The notes below the pieces were generated by a model, which was given only the letters and a program-made list of their open reading frames with translations, ran no database searches and was not told the DNA's origin. Source: Sinohyriopsis cumingii (taxonomy: Eukaryota > Mollusca > Bivalvia > Unionida > Unionidae). From it: a stretch of 64,000 nt of DNA. Numbering within the stretch: the first letter of the stretch is position 1; each line of letters opens with the position of its first letter. Shown piece after piece: positions 12,292-24,869 of this stretch. The stretch covers positions 100,938,346 to 101,002,345 of the forward strand of contig CM068826.1 in assembly GCA_028554795.2 (NCBI GenBank). The letters run 5' to 3'. Both the position numbers and the translations under genes were made by a program.

Positions 12292-12411
12292 ATATCAATG
12301 AATGTCTATCCAGTCCTTGCCTGGCCCATTCGACATGTGAGAACTTTGGTGGTGGATACAACTGTACCTGTGTAATTGGATACAGCAAGGGACTCACAGG
12401 AATATGCACAG
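12292..12411 (+). CDS. Exon: calcium-binding EGF domain 5
   Basis: A 120-bp phase 1-1 exon. The acceptor TTTGCAG is good, but the donor is a weak GTTTTA with no purine at +3. It encodes D-I-N-E-C, six cysteines and CENFGGGYNCTC. Position 2 of the loop is Glu, but the hydroxylatable Asn is kept. The weak donor makes this exon a candidate for variable splicing; because it is symmetric, skipping would keep the frame. Confidence 0.87.
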
Positions 12412-12419
12412 GTTTTAAT

Positions 12420-14040
12420 TTTGTTCTTAAATTTCTAATTCAATGATTAAAGAAAAGGAAAATTCATTTTGTTTGGTGTCATCCTGTTTTATGATTATCT
12501 ACATGATTTCCACACTACTGTGGGAAAAGTTGGAATGGTTAGGAATTAGAATGGCTTCCTTCCCCTATATTTTTGGAAATATTGGTCAGAGTCAGGGAAA
12601 AGCCTGGAATTTTCAGAAGGAACCTAGAAAGATCAGTTGCAGAAAAAATACATTAAATGTCATAATTTATCTGATCATAAATTAGCATATTGGGTTAAAT
12701 TACTGGAATATTTGGAAGCTGTGGCACTCTCAAGTTGGTCATTGTATAAAGTTATACATGTGAATCTCAAATGGTACCTTTCCAACCAGCTAAATTATAT
12801 ATATTTGGGGAACTGCACAAATGACCACTAAGACAAAAATTCTTTCAGAGCTTTTGGCTTTGGTTGTCTTTACTGGATTTGTATTGCTTAACTGATAAAA
12901 TTCTGACAAAGATATTTGGGAGAAATACAAATGCAAGTCGCTAGAAAATTTTAAATCATCAATATTCATTTGTGGTATCATGTCAAGTCATGCCTGTGTT
13001 TCAAATGTCAGTGGTACAAGGTGATTTTCATGACAGTACTGTTTAATTTTGCAACTTATCTGCTAAGAACATAAAAAGAATGTTGAAAACTGAAAGAATT
13101 TGTGCGAAAAATGTCTCTTCCAACAATAACATTCCGTTTTCTGATGTAGATTTTCATAAAGATGTTGAAATTAGTTGAAGTATTAACTGGGTCAGATGTA
13201 CACAATTTTCATGAATATCTTTTCTAGAATATGCCAATTGATTTTAACATGGATGAACAATAAAAACCTGATAAAAACGTAAAGCCAAGTCCAAGTCCCC
13301 AAAGGTATTATCGAAGACATGTGTCCAAACAATTCTTTTGTACTCACTTAGCCACCATTTACACCAAAGGTACATGTAATGTCTGTCATGTTAAAATAAA
13401 GTGTCAAAAGTGTATTGCCTATACATAAAGGTTCCGTCAAGGATACTAGGTATATAGTACATGGGGACAGTTTCAAACCATATATGGAATGGTATCATAT
13501 TGTGTAAGTTCCATGGAAAGTGGCCATTTCCAAATGTGTTTCTGTCGAAGGAAGATGGGTAAAAATGAAGATGAATTTGCTGTTATATATGTTTCACCGA
13601 TATAAAAATGGTTTTGAGAATACCTTTCAAATTGTCATCCCATGCATTCACTGTTTTCATTTGCTGTCACTAATTAGGTAGATACAACAATTGTGGCTTC
13701 CATCAGGAAAGAATGGGTTCTGTATTTCAGCAAAAGAAATCTGGTTTTCATACAAATTTCTTCTACTCTTTTGTTATCATATTGTAAAAATATTTCATCC
13801 ATTCTAATGTTATCACAGAAGGAATATGTAGATTTTTAATTTCGTGACATGGAGAACAAGTCAATATACAAGTGAGATTGGTCACAATTATTTCAAGAAT
13901 TTATAAAAGATTTTGGCTTTGTGGCATCTGATCCAACCCAGATTGATAACAGTAGAAAGTATTTTTTGTTGAAATCACAACAACTATTTGAATACAAATC
14001 ATATACAGGTTATAGATATCCAGATAATAAAATCAGGTAT
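12420..14040. other. Intron, nothing recognised
   Basis: AT-rich sequence in the 6.2-kb intron after EGF exon 5. No exon, array or element with recognisable ends was found. Confidence 0.45.
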
Positions 14041-14607
14041 TTATTTTAGCACTAACCGGAGCAAATTTGGCACCTAGATACCTTGGATGGATTCTAAGTC
14101 TTCATTATGTTTTGATGACTGTGACCTTATTTTCTATATTTTCAACAACAAAAAATTTTGGATTTAAATTTTTTATAAGCATTGTAAGAATATTAAGCCA
14201 AAGATTACTTGAGGTACACTGCATAAATTGGAATGCCTACTTGTATTATTTTAAGAAGACCTTAGATTTTCTGGCAATTATTCAATTTCCTTATACTTTT
14301 AAGACTTGGACAGTTTTGACGAATATCTTTGAAGCAGGATTAAGCAAAACACACTTGGCATTCTGTAGAATATTCTGTTTGATATTTAGATTCCCAAATT
14401 AGATTTCAAGTCATTTAATTAATTTGTGTATTTTTTGGCTCAGATTGAAAAACTTTTTAAAGTTATTATTTTGACAAAAACCTTGTAAAAATGATTAAGC
14501 AAAAATACTACATGTAGATGAATTAATTAATCTTATTTGCATTTTTATGTAGATATGCTCATTACATCTGCAGACCATTATGTTAATTATTCCTTTTTAG
14601 CTTAGGA

Positions 14608-14930
14608 CTACTACGTAGTGACCTAGTGGTTAGAGTGTCTGCCTCAGATACGGGAGGTCATGGGTTCAAACCCCAGCCGAGTCATACCAAAGACTTATAA
14701 AAATGGTGCTAACAGCTGCCTCATTCAGCGCTCAACATTAAGAGGTTAGTGTTAGGACTGTTCAGCCTGGTGTCAGGATAATGTGACTGGGTGGGTTATG
14801 ATGCTATATGGCTGCAGCATGTTGCCCCAGTGCTAGACATCACTGTAAACTGCCACACTGCAGACATTGTATCGATATGACTGAAATTATTTTAAAGCTA
14901 TATTAAAAATCCAAATCACACACACACACA
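14608..14930 (+). repeat. tRNA-derived SINE, family A, copy 1
   Basis: The head has A-box-like GTGACCTAGTGGTTAGAGTG and B-box GGTTCAAACCCC. The body contains TCAGCATT-like/AAGAGGTTAGTG, TCAGGATAATGTGACTGGGT and CCCCAGTGCTAGACATCACT. It ends AAATCCAAATC plus a (CA)n tail. The same sequence is at 58014-58347 on + and at 34800-35100, 35326-35466 and 48930-49258 on -. Confidence 0.88.
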
Positions 14931-14959
14931 CCTTTTTAACTTCACTGGTCATAGACAAG

Positions 14960-15600
14960 AATACATTTGTTAGATGGCATGTTGTCTTTTGTCCATAATT
15001 CTCTATTTTCAGTATCTATCTGTCCATTAGCGCATTTGTTATTGCTTCTCCTCCTAAACTACCAGTGGAATTGCCATGAAACTTTACACACACCTTCTTC
15101 CCAAAATGGTGCCAATGTTACATCCAATATGGCTGCCACAGTGGCTAATTTGAAATTTTGTCACTCGAGAATATCAGAGGTGGTTTCAGTTCAGCATTCA
15201 GAAGGAAGAAATGGTCGTATATGTATCTTGATTTTCTGGAAATTCATTTTGGACATTTGAGCATCATCCACTTTGATGGATTCTTGGTTTTGCATGTTTT
15301 GAAATTTTAGGACAAATACCTTGTTAACAGTTTTGTAAAATACATTCAATTTAAAGAAATAAAATTTAGCATTGATGTCTGTTGACATATGAAGATAACC
15401 TGACTAGATTATCATGCCATTATAGCAGTTTTTTGACATACTTTAAAACATAGGGCTGCTGATTCATTGCAATTAAAGGATGAATATAATTTTTTTCTGT
15501 GTACTTTTTTTGACTAAATAATTTAGAAGTTATCCTTTTTCTATAGTTCTACACCGTATGATGACTAATTGAGTTCAGCTGGAAGTAAAGTACTCTCATG
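14960..15600. repeat. Degenerate mollusc-type intronic repeat
   Basis: It contains phrases such as CTTCTCCTCCTAAACTACC, TGGAATTGCCATGAAACTTT and AATATGGCTGCCACAGTGGC, which recur in diverged form elsewhere in the window (27440-28330, 31640-33330). No frame is conserved. Confidence 0.45.
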
Positions 15601-15856
15601 TTCATTTTCAATTCTGACTTGTGAAAATGGCTGAAAATTCACTAGTCAGAAAAAGAAGAAAAAATGTCCCTTTAACAAGAATTTTTGTTTAAAAATCATC
15701 AAGGAATTGCTAAATTTATAATTTATGTGTAATGTTGATGCACAAGTGATTAAATATGCAAGGAATATTCAGATTTGGTGACGTCATCAATATGCACTGT
15801 TTAACACTATCTCTGCTACTAAAAGAGACTAGGATGACAATGATTCAGTACATTAA

Positions 15857-16460
15857 CCCCGGGAGGTTTTTGCCATTTTCACCTGAAAATCGAGTAGGAA
15901 ACACATTTGGAAAACTATTTCTGAATAGATCCAAAAACACTAAATCCCCAGTGATCTTTCAATAACATACTGTCTAGTTGTGTTAGAAACATCATTTTTC
16001 ATTGGCTATTTTACTCGTGCATGAGCAGAAGGGTAAAAGTTTGAGTCCTTTTTTTTTTTTTTTTTTTTTTGCTAAATGGAGCCATTTTTTTTGTATCAAG
16101 ACCACTGTTTATTTCAAATGCTCATCTTATCCTACTTTTTGCAAAGGCTCATCTGTCTGTTTGCAGTTCATACCGGTTTGCCTTAGATATGAGACCAAAA
16201 AGTCTAAAATCCAGACACAAAAACAGATTCTAACCACAGGTGAAATATTGGTAGAAAAAGGTTGGGTCCAAAAAAATGAGTTTTTTGTATCTGTATTTTG
16301 TAGTGCAACTAGATATTCCAGATTATTTGGTATCATTGTAGAGCTACATCTGTCTACTTTTCTATAATACCACCCACTTTAGTGTATCATACATGACCAT
16401 GACGCTACAGAGCTCAGCAGTAGGCTACTACCTCCTGCCCCATTAAGTCGTAGCTAGGGG
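15857..16460. mobile_element. Candidate TTAA-flanked (piggyBac-type) element
   Basis: The left end TTAA|CCCCGGGAGG (TTAA at 15853-15856) and the right end CTAGGGG|TTAA (TTAA at 16461-16464) form a 604-bp block with CCCC...GGGG termini and the TTAA duplication typical of piggyBac-type elements. The inverted match is short, and the inside includes a poly(T) run at about 16050-16070 and no transposase. Chance TTAA sites in AT-rich DNA are common, so this is a hypothesis. Confidence 0.35.
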
Positions 16461-16877
16461 TTAATGTGTTAAACACAAAGCTACAAATACTAATATGAGA
16501 AATAGAAGCTGTATGTCATGAAAAATGAGTGTGAAATGAATGTATTGTCAGCATTCAATTGATCATGCCTGGTGTGATGTTTCCACAGATTGTGTTGCAA
16601 GTTGTTTTGTTAAGAGTTTTTTTTTGTTGTTCAAACAGAGTTCCCCTTTCTATGGTGAGTGACACATTACATCAACTTGAGTCTGCCAGCAAACAAGGAG
16701 GTTGATTTCTTGGATTATGTTAATTCTGATAGTGATGTATGTTAATTCTGATAGTGATGGTGGCACATCTGTGATATCAATTACATGTATTGAGGTATTG
16801 TTTGTGGAATTAGTGATCACCAGGAAGTAGCTGATATCTCTGCTACTAAAAGAGACTAGGATGACAATGATTCAGTA

Positions 16878-17678
16878 GCAGCCATTGTACCAGAAGCCAG
16901 CAGGTTCAAGTTAGCATATTGGACTTTAGACTGTACCTACCAACTGATGTACTAGGAGAAAGTGAGGTTCAAGTTGGCATATTGGACTTTAGACTGTACC
17001 TACCAACTGTTGTACCAGGATTCAATGAGGTTCTAGTTAGCATATTGGACTTTAGACTGTACCTACCAACTGTTGTACCAGGAGTCATTGAGGTTCTAGT
17101 TACCATATTGGAATTTAGACTGTACCTACCAGCTGTTGTACCAGGAGTCATTGAGATTCTAGTTAGCATATTGGACACTAGACTGTACCTACCAACCATT
17201 GTACTAGGAGCCACTGAGGTTCTAGTTAGCATATTGGACACTAGACTGTACCTACCAACTGTTGTACTAGGATTCAATGAGGTTCTAGTTAGCATATTGG
17301 ACTTTAGACTATACCTACCAACTGTTGTACTAGGATTCAGTGAGGTTCTAGTTAACATTTTGGACATTAGACTGTACCTACCAACTGTTGTACTAGGATT
17401 CAATGAGGTTCTAGTTAACATTTTGGACTTTAGACTGTACCTACCAATTGTTGTACCAGGATTCAATGAGGTTCTAGTTAGCATATTGGACTTTAGACTG
17501 TACCTACCAACTGTTGTACTAGGATTCAATGAGGTTCTAGTTAGCATATTGGACTTTAGACTGTACCTACCAATTGTTGTACCAGGAGCCAGTGAGGTTC
17601 TAGTTAGCATATTGGACTTTAGACTACCTACCAACTGTTTTTCCAGTAGCCAGTGAGGTTCTAATTATCAATTTGGAC
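16878..17678. repeat. 63-bp minisatellite, about 12 copies, open on both strands
   Basis: The unit of 63 bp (21 codons) runs through TTAGCATATTGGACTTTAGA, CTGTACCTACCAACTGTTGT and ACCAGGATTCAATGAGGTTC. Because the unit is a multiple of three and lacks stops in one frame of each strand, it gives about 245 open codons on + and about 221 on -. No start context, splice sites or known domain support coding. It lies inside the intron between EGF exons 5 and 6. Confidence 0.93.
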
Positions 17679-17689
17679 AAGCTCAGTGT

Positions 17690-18575
17690 CACACACCTGA
17701 TATTCTTTGATTAATCTCATATTAATGGAAAACAGTTGACTGATGAAAATTTCTTTCCATCCAAATAAATCAAGAACTAATTTACTAGTTGTTAAGTTGC
17801 TTAACAAACCTTTTCTCTTGAAAGTGATTTTGTTTTATGCACTAACTTGTACGTGTACATATATGTTGACTCATTCACTGGATGGTAAAATCTATCAGTT
17901 TATCATTATGTTCATGATAGCATGTACTTATACAAATATATATTGTTTGAAGATGTTATTATCATTATGTAAAAGAGTTTTGACAACAATTATACCAGTA
18001 TAAATTGTTTACTAACTGTATAGCCAATGTTGTCTATATCCAAAGGTACATAAACGTTTTGAAAAATAATTGATGCATTTGGATATACACGTACTTGTAA
18101 TATTTCTTGGTTATAATGTTTAAAAGTCCTAGTTCACCTGTGAAACATTATCAACAATCTTAGCTGTATGTTTTTTTGTTTTTCTTTACCACCCAGTTCA
18201 GATAAGGTTGTCACTGAAATTGATCCACGTCTACATTTTACCATGTATGTGTAATCATTTATGAAATCTATAGGGACATTTTGATAAAGATTAAATTTTA
18301 AGAGTGAACATTACTTTTATGTGGAGAAAGACCCACATATCTTACAACATTTTTATTTACAGTTTTTGTTGTATGAGAAAGTTAGAGATGTTCTATTTCC
18401 ACATTTTATAAACAGCTATTTAACATTTGGATGTTTTTATAAATTACCATCTGAGACTTGTAAAGGGACGTAATCCATGTGTACATTTACTATAACATTC
18501 AGTCTAAATTCATTAGCATGAAGGATATAAATTGGAACTTTGAATAGTTCAGGGATTTGTGTTTGTTCATTTTCC
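17690..18575. other. Intron, nothing recognised
   Basis: AT-rich intron end before EGF exon 6. No array or element was identified. Confidence 0.5.
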
Positions 18576-18577
18576 AG

Positions 18578-18697
18578 ATGTAGATGAGTGCCTCTCACAC
18601 CCTTGTGGGCATTTTGAGGACTGCATCAACACTGCTGGCAGCTATCACTGTGACTGTATGGATGGTTTTGTAAAGGAAGAGTCTGGGACATGTTTAG
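18578..18697 (+). CDS. Exon: calcium-binding EGF domain 6
   Basis: A 120-bp phase 1-1 exon, acceptor TTCCAG and donor GTATAT. It encodes D-V-D-E-C, six cysteines and CINTAGSYHCDC. It follows the longest intron between visible exons (about 6.2 kb), which carries a SINE, a TTAA-flanked candidate element and a 63-bp minisatellite. Confidence 0.9.
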
Positions 18698-18699
18698 GT

Positions 18700-19640
18700 A
18701 TATACAAATTCTGATTAACTGTTAATAATCTTTGGAGTAATTATAAATTAGTTGAACTAATATGCATATGGAAATTAGAAAAAAAATGAAATATTGAGTG
18801 AAGTGAAAGATGGAAATAAAAAAGCAAAAATATGAAAATGAATGTACAGAGGAACTTATAACTTGACTTTGGGAACCATTAGGCATTTTCAGATGTTTAT
18901 GTCCAAGAATATTATTGATAAGCACTTTTTATTTCCAGTGAATAATAATTTGAACAAATAAATAAGAAAAATATTAGCTATGTATTATATTTATAAATAC
19001 ATGTCCCTAATCAGGTGCATAGTGAACTTAATTTTAGACAAAGACAAGTACAAAATACAAATGTATATATCATAAAATCATTAGGAAAAGCTAATAAATA
19101 ATATAAATTAAATATACATAACAGCTATATACATGCATGCAGAAGATTGTTTACATCTTGTTTGATTTATATCCCCATATTCATCCTAAGTATTAGTATT
19201 AAATGATTTAGCTGATCAATGAATGGATAATCATTATGACATGGGGTTTCACAAGAATATCTAATGATGTCTTTTTGTCCTAAATGAAAATTTTGCCAAG
19301 TTGATATCCAGTATGTGCACCACAGCAGCTAATCTGAAAATCTTTTGTTATTGCTGAAGATTATTATAGATGGTTTCAGTACTTGACAATTAAAAGGATG
19401 GAATTGTCTTATCTTGAATGATTGGACAGTCTTTTTGCCCAGTTAAGCATCAGTCCCCTCAGGAGACTCTTGTTTATTTCTCAAGTGACAAATCGATGAA
19501 ATGATGTACCCATAAAAATGCATTTTCTAACCAAACTTCAAAATTTAATACCCATGAATTTAATGTGACTTACAGTATCTGATGAATGGAAAGAAAAGGA
19601 TGGTGTGTCAAATGAATGTGTTCCATTTTATATTTATTGC
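18700..19640. other. Intron, nothing recognised
   Basis: The 945-bp intron between EGF exons 6 and 7. It is AT-rich and without recognisable repeats. Confidence 0.5.
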
Positions 19641-19642
19641 AG

Positions 19643-19768
19643 ATGAAGATGAATGTTCTGCTGTTACCTCTCCATGTCCTGCCAATTCAGACTGTTTGAA
19701 TTTGCCTGGAATTTTTAAGTGTTTGTGTCACAATGGTTATTACCAAGCAGGACCCATGAACTGTATAG
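19643..19768 (+). CDS. Exon: calcium-binding EGF domain 7
   Basis: A 126-bp phase 1-1 exon, acceptor TTGCAG and donor GTAAGT. It encodes D-E-D-E-C and six cysteines. The central motif CLNLPGIFKCLC has Phe for the usual Tyr and lacks the common G-S-Y, so it is the most divergent EGF of the set. It directly precedes the SEA domain: the split codon at the junction reads Glu, leading into S-R-V-F-K-V-Y. Confidence 0.87.
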
Positions 19769-20257
19769 GTAAGTTAAAAATAACTGAAATATATTTAAGA
19801 ATAGATATTTTGTATTTTTGTTTCCTTTCTTAGGCAGACAAATAACTGTATTGTTGTTATTTTTTTTATTATTTATTGATTTTGTCTGAAAATATAGTTT
19901 TACAGTTTTGCAAGTTTCATTTGCTGATTTTAAATAAAGGAGTTTATATTTTAGTGGTGACAACCATTAACATTTTCTGCTCATACAAAATTACCATTTT
20001 ATGATGTGAAAGAGCTGAAAATATTTTACAATTGTCTTGCAGATATTTTACACTACACCACACTGTCTAGATGAGAATTCAAAAGGACCTATATACTATA
20101 AAATATGGAAAAATTACAAGAATATATCATGCAATCCAAATGAGTAATTTAAATATGTCAATCTATTCCATTTTCCCTGAGTGAAAACAAAATATATGCA
20201 TATCTGTTTTAATCTGCTCTGCTCTGTAATTTGAAACATGAATGCTCCTTACCCTTC

Positions 20258-20740
20258 TGAGTTGATCATATTGACTCATTGTATGTACTTGCCAGTAAGT
20301 GAGCATGCTTCTGTTTTGAGCATATTGACTACTGTACATACTTTCAGTCAAGGTGTATACTTGGGTTTTGAGCATATTGACTCACTGTACATACTTTCAG
20401 TCAAGGTGTATACTTGGGTTTTGAGCATATTGACTCACTGTACATACTTTCAGTCAAGGTGTATACTTGGGTTTTGAGCATATTGACTCACTGTACATAC
20501 TTTCAGTCAAGGTGTATACTTGGGTTTTGAGCATATTGACCACTATTTGTATGTAATTGCCAGTCAGTGAGCATACTTCTATTTTGAGTATATTGATTCA
20601 TTGTACATACTTGCACTAAGTGAGTATACGTCTATTTTGAGCATATTGACTGCTGTTTACATATAATTGCCAGTCAGTGAACATAGTTCTATTTTGAGCA
20701 TATTGAGCACTCTTTGTATGTAATTGCCAGTCAGTGAGAA
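20258..20740. repeat. 53-bp minisatellite
   Basis: The near-identical central copies read GAGCATATTGACTCACTGTA then CATACTTTCAGTCAAGGTGT and ATACTTGGGTTTT. The outer copies are diverged. There are about 9 units. Confidence 0.92.
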
Positions 20741-21159
20741 TGGCATAAATTATCCTTTACCTTGTCCTTGGTAGAAAATAGATTGCATCCCTTGAACTCT
20801 TTAATTGCATTATCAATAAATACGAATCAAATGTACTCTAATGATTTTCAAGTTAATTATTAATTATATATATCATTATTTCCAAAGATAGAATGCCTAG
20901 GGAATGACAAGCCATTTACTTTGGTTACCATCATTTCTGCCATTTGTGTGGAAAACAAAGACTACTTTAGCATTCTCTTTGGACAAAATGGAAAATTGTT
21001 TCATCATGTTTGAAAACCTTGATGGGATGTATTTTTAATGATCACACATAAAGAATGCTAATACCTGCTGAGTAGTATACAGTGTTGAAAACTGTTCCAT
21101 TTACATTTATCGGTGAAGAATGATTGAAAACTGGTTCTTCTTTTTGGCAAAGGATGAAT

Positions 21160-21540
21160 TAAATGCCCAGCCAAATGACATATTGATGGCCCAGCAAAAT
21201 GACATATCTTAGGCCCAGCCAAATGACAAATCAAAGCCCAGCCAAATGGCATATCAAATGCCCAGCCAAATGATATATCAAAGGCCCAGCCAAATGACAT
21301 ATCAAAGGTCCAACAAAATGGCATATCAATGGCCCAGCAAAATGACATATTGAAGGCCTAACAAAATGACATATCAAAAGCCCAGCCAAATGACATCATA
21401 TGCCAAGCAAAATGATATCTCAAAGGTCCAGCCAAATGATATATCAAAGGTTCAGTCAAATGACATATCAAAGGCCCAGCCAAATGTCATAGCAAAGGCC
21501 CAGCCAAATGATATATCAATGGCCCAGTAAAATGACATTT
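21160..21540. repeat. 24-bp minisatellite, about 16 copies
   Basis: The unit is AAAGGCCCAGCCAAATGACA plus TATC, with many single-base variants (CAGC/CAAC, GACATATC/GATATATC). Confidence 0.93.
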
Positions 21541-21544
21541 GTTA

Positions 21545-22260
21545 TACCCTCAGTATGTAATATGGGGGAATAAAGATATTGATGTGCCTGTCTGTCAATC
21601 TGTACAAAATCCATTTGTTGATAAATCATATTTGTTTTCTGCTTTATATACCTTTCTTCATCATATGTTAGGATAACATCCATGACCTTCCAAAATCCTA
21701 GCTAATACAGATATTTGCTGTGTCTTTCGGGTTTGTTTTGGTAGCAAGAAAACTAAATGGTCATTTGCTTGCCACGGTAGATGTCAGACAAGAGTGGTCT
21801 TCCCTTGGATAGAAGACAATGCCAAATGCTATTATTTAACAGTTACTACTAAATTTTATGTTTGGAAGCATGATTGGAGACTTGTAAATACATAATTCAT
21901 TTGCATTTTGATCACTTATGTTACTTTTTTGGTTATAGCAAGGTTTCATTTTATTGATCATGATATATGTTTATACTGCTGGCTGTTACTCCATGGTTAC
22001 TCTAAGTCTGTGATTTTCACTCAGAACAATCTGGCTTCAGCTTGCATTTAAAGCATGGTGTTTATTTGTTACATTACATAATGCACATTCATTTTTGTGG
22101 ATCCCTAGCTAGGCCACTGATAAATGCCATAATCAACATTACTACCATATAGTTTGTACAGGTAGAGGTATAAAATTGACACATGAAGTTGTTGGGTTTC
22201 TAGCATTGTGCTTTCCATTGTGTTTAATAATTAAGTATATCATGGTTTTCTTTTCATTAC
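21545..22260. other. Intron, nothing recognised
   Basis: Unique-looking intron sequence. One phrase near 21580 (GATGTGCCTGTCTGTCAATC) resembles the head of mollusc-type intronic repeats seen near 27465, but no border is clear. Confidence 0.4.
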
Positions 22261-22289
22261 AGCTTTTTATACCATATTTGAATGTTTTT

Positions 22290-23150
22290 ATATTACATTT
22301 TACCCTCAAAAGGGTTGGCTAGAACCATTAGAATTTCAGGATCTCAGCTACCTGGTATACCCAGTCCCATTTCAGAACACAGACTGGTACCTGGCCATGC
22401 TTTGTCCAAACCTGCCAGGAAGAGTCCTTGCCATCAACATGGAATGGGTAACATCCTTCACTGATGACCCATGGCTTTCTCTGGAGGATACACTCTTAAA
22501 AGAGAACTGTTAATTTCCTTCAGGCCAGAACCTCACATATGTTTCTTTTCAAGATCGTAATTCAATCAAACTACATTACTGGGCACCCAAGTTCATCATG
22601 GAACATGGTGATCTGTCCCCAGTGCTGTAGGGGTGGTTCAAAACCTTTAGGTTTGAGTTTCCTCTTTCCATTTTAATTATTGTTTGAGAATCTCTTCAAC
22701 ATGTAGGTCTTCACATTGCGACCATGAACCATCACACCCTACTTTGCTGGATCCTGCGACCCCCATCCAATTACCTTGCTATCTCCAGTTCAAGCTGAAC
22801 ATTAGTTATCATATCCATTTATCAGAGTCTTAGATGATAAGGTGTACCATTTATCAGAGTCTTAGATGAAAGGTGTACCTTTTATCAGAGTCTTAGATGA
22901 TAAGGTGTACCTTTTATCAGAGTCTTAGATGATAAGGTGTACCTTTCAGCAAATGAGAAGCATCCACTTTAAGTTCATGTCTGGCATCTTGCTGAAGATT
23001 TTACTGCTGGACATCATGATCAGCATGGGTGTCATCATATCTGGACTTCTGAAGGGGCCAAAGTCCATTTCACTTGGAAGGATGGCAGGACATGTGCCCA
23101 CCTCCTGCTGTCCTTCTAATTGAATGGGATTTGGCCCCATCAGGACTGCT
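22290..23150. other. Less AT-rich block, probable decayed transposable element
   Basis: Base composition is less AT-rich than the surrounding intron, and short broken frames occur on both strands (for example around 22946-23140). The texture resembles degraded retroelement coding sequence, but no diagnostic motif was recognised. It contains the 32-bp array at 22819-22950. Confidence 0.3.
22819..22950. repeat. 32-bp tandem repeat, 4 copies
   Basis: Unit ATCAGAGTCTTAGATGATAA then GGTGTACCTTTT. The second copy lacks the AT of GATGATAA. Confidence 0.93.
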
Positions 23151-23188
23151 AATGAATGCCATTCAACCTTGACACATGTTATCTAGAA

Positions 23189-23480
23189 ACTGTCTTCCTG
23201 TTTGTGATTATTTTTCCTGATGGTATCCTCATCATTAAATCCACATTCCAGTCCACCACATCTCAGGCATGCTCCATCATTGCAAGCCATAAGCAAACAG
23301 ACTTCCTGTTTGCAATTTTTTCCTGATGGTATCCTCATCATTAAATCCACATTCCAGTCCACCACATCCCAGGCATGCTCCATCATTGCAAGCCATAAGC
23401 AAACAGACTTCCTGTTTGTAATTTTTTTCTGATGGTATCCACATCAACAAATCCACATTCCAGTCCACCACATCACTATT
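23189..23480. repeat. About 107-bp tandem repeat, 2.7 copies
   Basis: CTTCCTGTTTG recurs at 23194, 23302 and 23408, followed each time by CCTGATGGTATCC, AAATCCACATTCCAGTCCAC and (in two copies) GGCATGCTCCATCATTGCAA. It creates look-alike open frames on both strands. Confidence 0.93.
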
Positions 23481-23892
23481 CCAGACTGTTCATGTATAAA
23501 ACTGATGCAGAATTTAAATGTATGTTTTGGTGGAAATGAGTACTGAAAATTTAAAACAAATGCAGCAAATTTGAATGGAAGTGTTAATCATACACTTATT
23601 TCTGGATCATGTATTTCATATTGTCATTTTAGTCAAAGAAGCAAAGCACATAGTTGTTGTGTACATGTAATACATATAATTAGTCAGCTTGATTCCAGAT
23701 GTAATTCCCATCTATGTTGGATTGCACTGAAACTGTATTGTGTACCATGTATCCAACTATGTCTATCCAGTCTTAAGACAGCCACTGTTTCAAAAAATTA
23801 TCATAATCATCACAGACATTTGTCCATTGCTTGGCTTGTGCAGTTTGGAAATTAATTTTTAAAAATCCAGTGTATAAGCCATGCTCAGCCAT

Positions 23893-24090
23893 ATTTCATA
23901 TCAAGTAGCCTCAGAATACATTTAATATGTTCTTTGTATGAATAAATAAATAGATGATATTTTCTTTTCCTACATTAATACCAGATATATTTCATATCAA
24001 GTAGCTTCAGAATACATGTAATATGTTATTTGTATGAATAAATAAATAGATGATATTTTCTTTTCCTACATTAATACCAGATATATTTCA
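23893..24090. repeat. 96-bp tandem duplication
   Basis: 23893-23988 and 23989-24084 are nearly identical (ATTTCATATCAAGTAGC...ACATTAATACCAGATAT), with the start of a third copy at 24085. Confidence 0.93.
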
Positions 24091-24869
24091 TTTTGAGGTA
24101 CAAAAAACATGATATTTTAATGAGTGGTAAAGCCAGGAGTTAAAATATATACCTTTTGATACCACACATTGAATTATATCCAGTATTAATGTAGAAAAGA
24201 ATATTTTCTTTTTATTATATACCAAACTTATTCCAGACTTGAAGTTTAAAAGATTAAACTCACCTCTCTTCAGTGCAACATGCTCACCCCCACCCCCTTT
24301 TTGTAAATTCACCTCAGTTTTATAGGTTGATCATATAAATATACATGATTTAAGAAAGCTGTACGATTGGGTTGACCTAATCTGTTGCAGTAAATTACAT
24401 TTTTGTCATTTTGTAAGGGGAACTAACTTCAGAGGGACCCAAATGGTGTCTGGTCATATTTCTTTATCAAAGATTAATTTCCAGGTCTGAAATCTATTTA
24501 TTTGTTCTAGCTCACAAGGTACTTCTTTTCGTTGTTTGCAGGTACAACTTTATAGGCACACAATCAAACCATCACATGTCATGATGGGAAATCTTATATT
24601 TTTACATGTAAAAATATAATGATATATTTTTCACATGTGAAAATAAAGGAATGAAAAAATATGAAAAATATTTTTTCAATAAGTCTCTATATTTCATACT
24701 TAAAAATATTAATAGATAAGTAATAAATAAATATATGAGACAGCAAGTAATTGAACAAGTAAAGTAAATATAAAGATGAACAGAGTAAATTCTAACTCTT
24801 TGCCTCTGTCATTTTCAGTCCAATACAACTTTGTTGTATGCTAATACAAACATGAAAAATTAAAGTCAG

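Noticed and set aside
14607-14690. tRNA gene on + (A and B boxes present)
   Set aside because: The sequence continues into a long body shared with four other copies and a CA tail, so it is a SINE; the tRNA arms do not pair well.
16919-17656. 245-codon open frame on + (and 221 codons on -)
   Set aside because: Entirely a 63-bp minisatellite whose unit is a multiple of three; no start context, domain or splice support.
22282-23140. Gene fragment between the EGF 7 and SEA exons
   Set aside because: Frames are short and broken on both strands and no domain was recognised; decayed repeat DNA is more likely.
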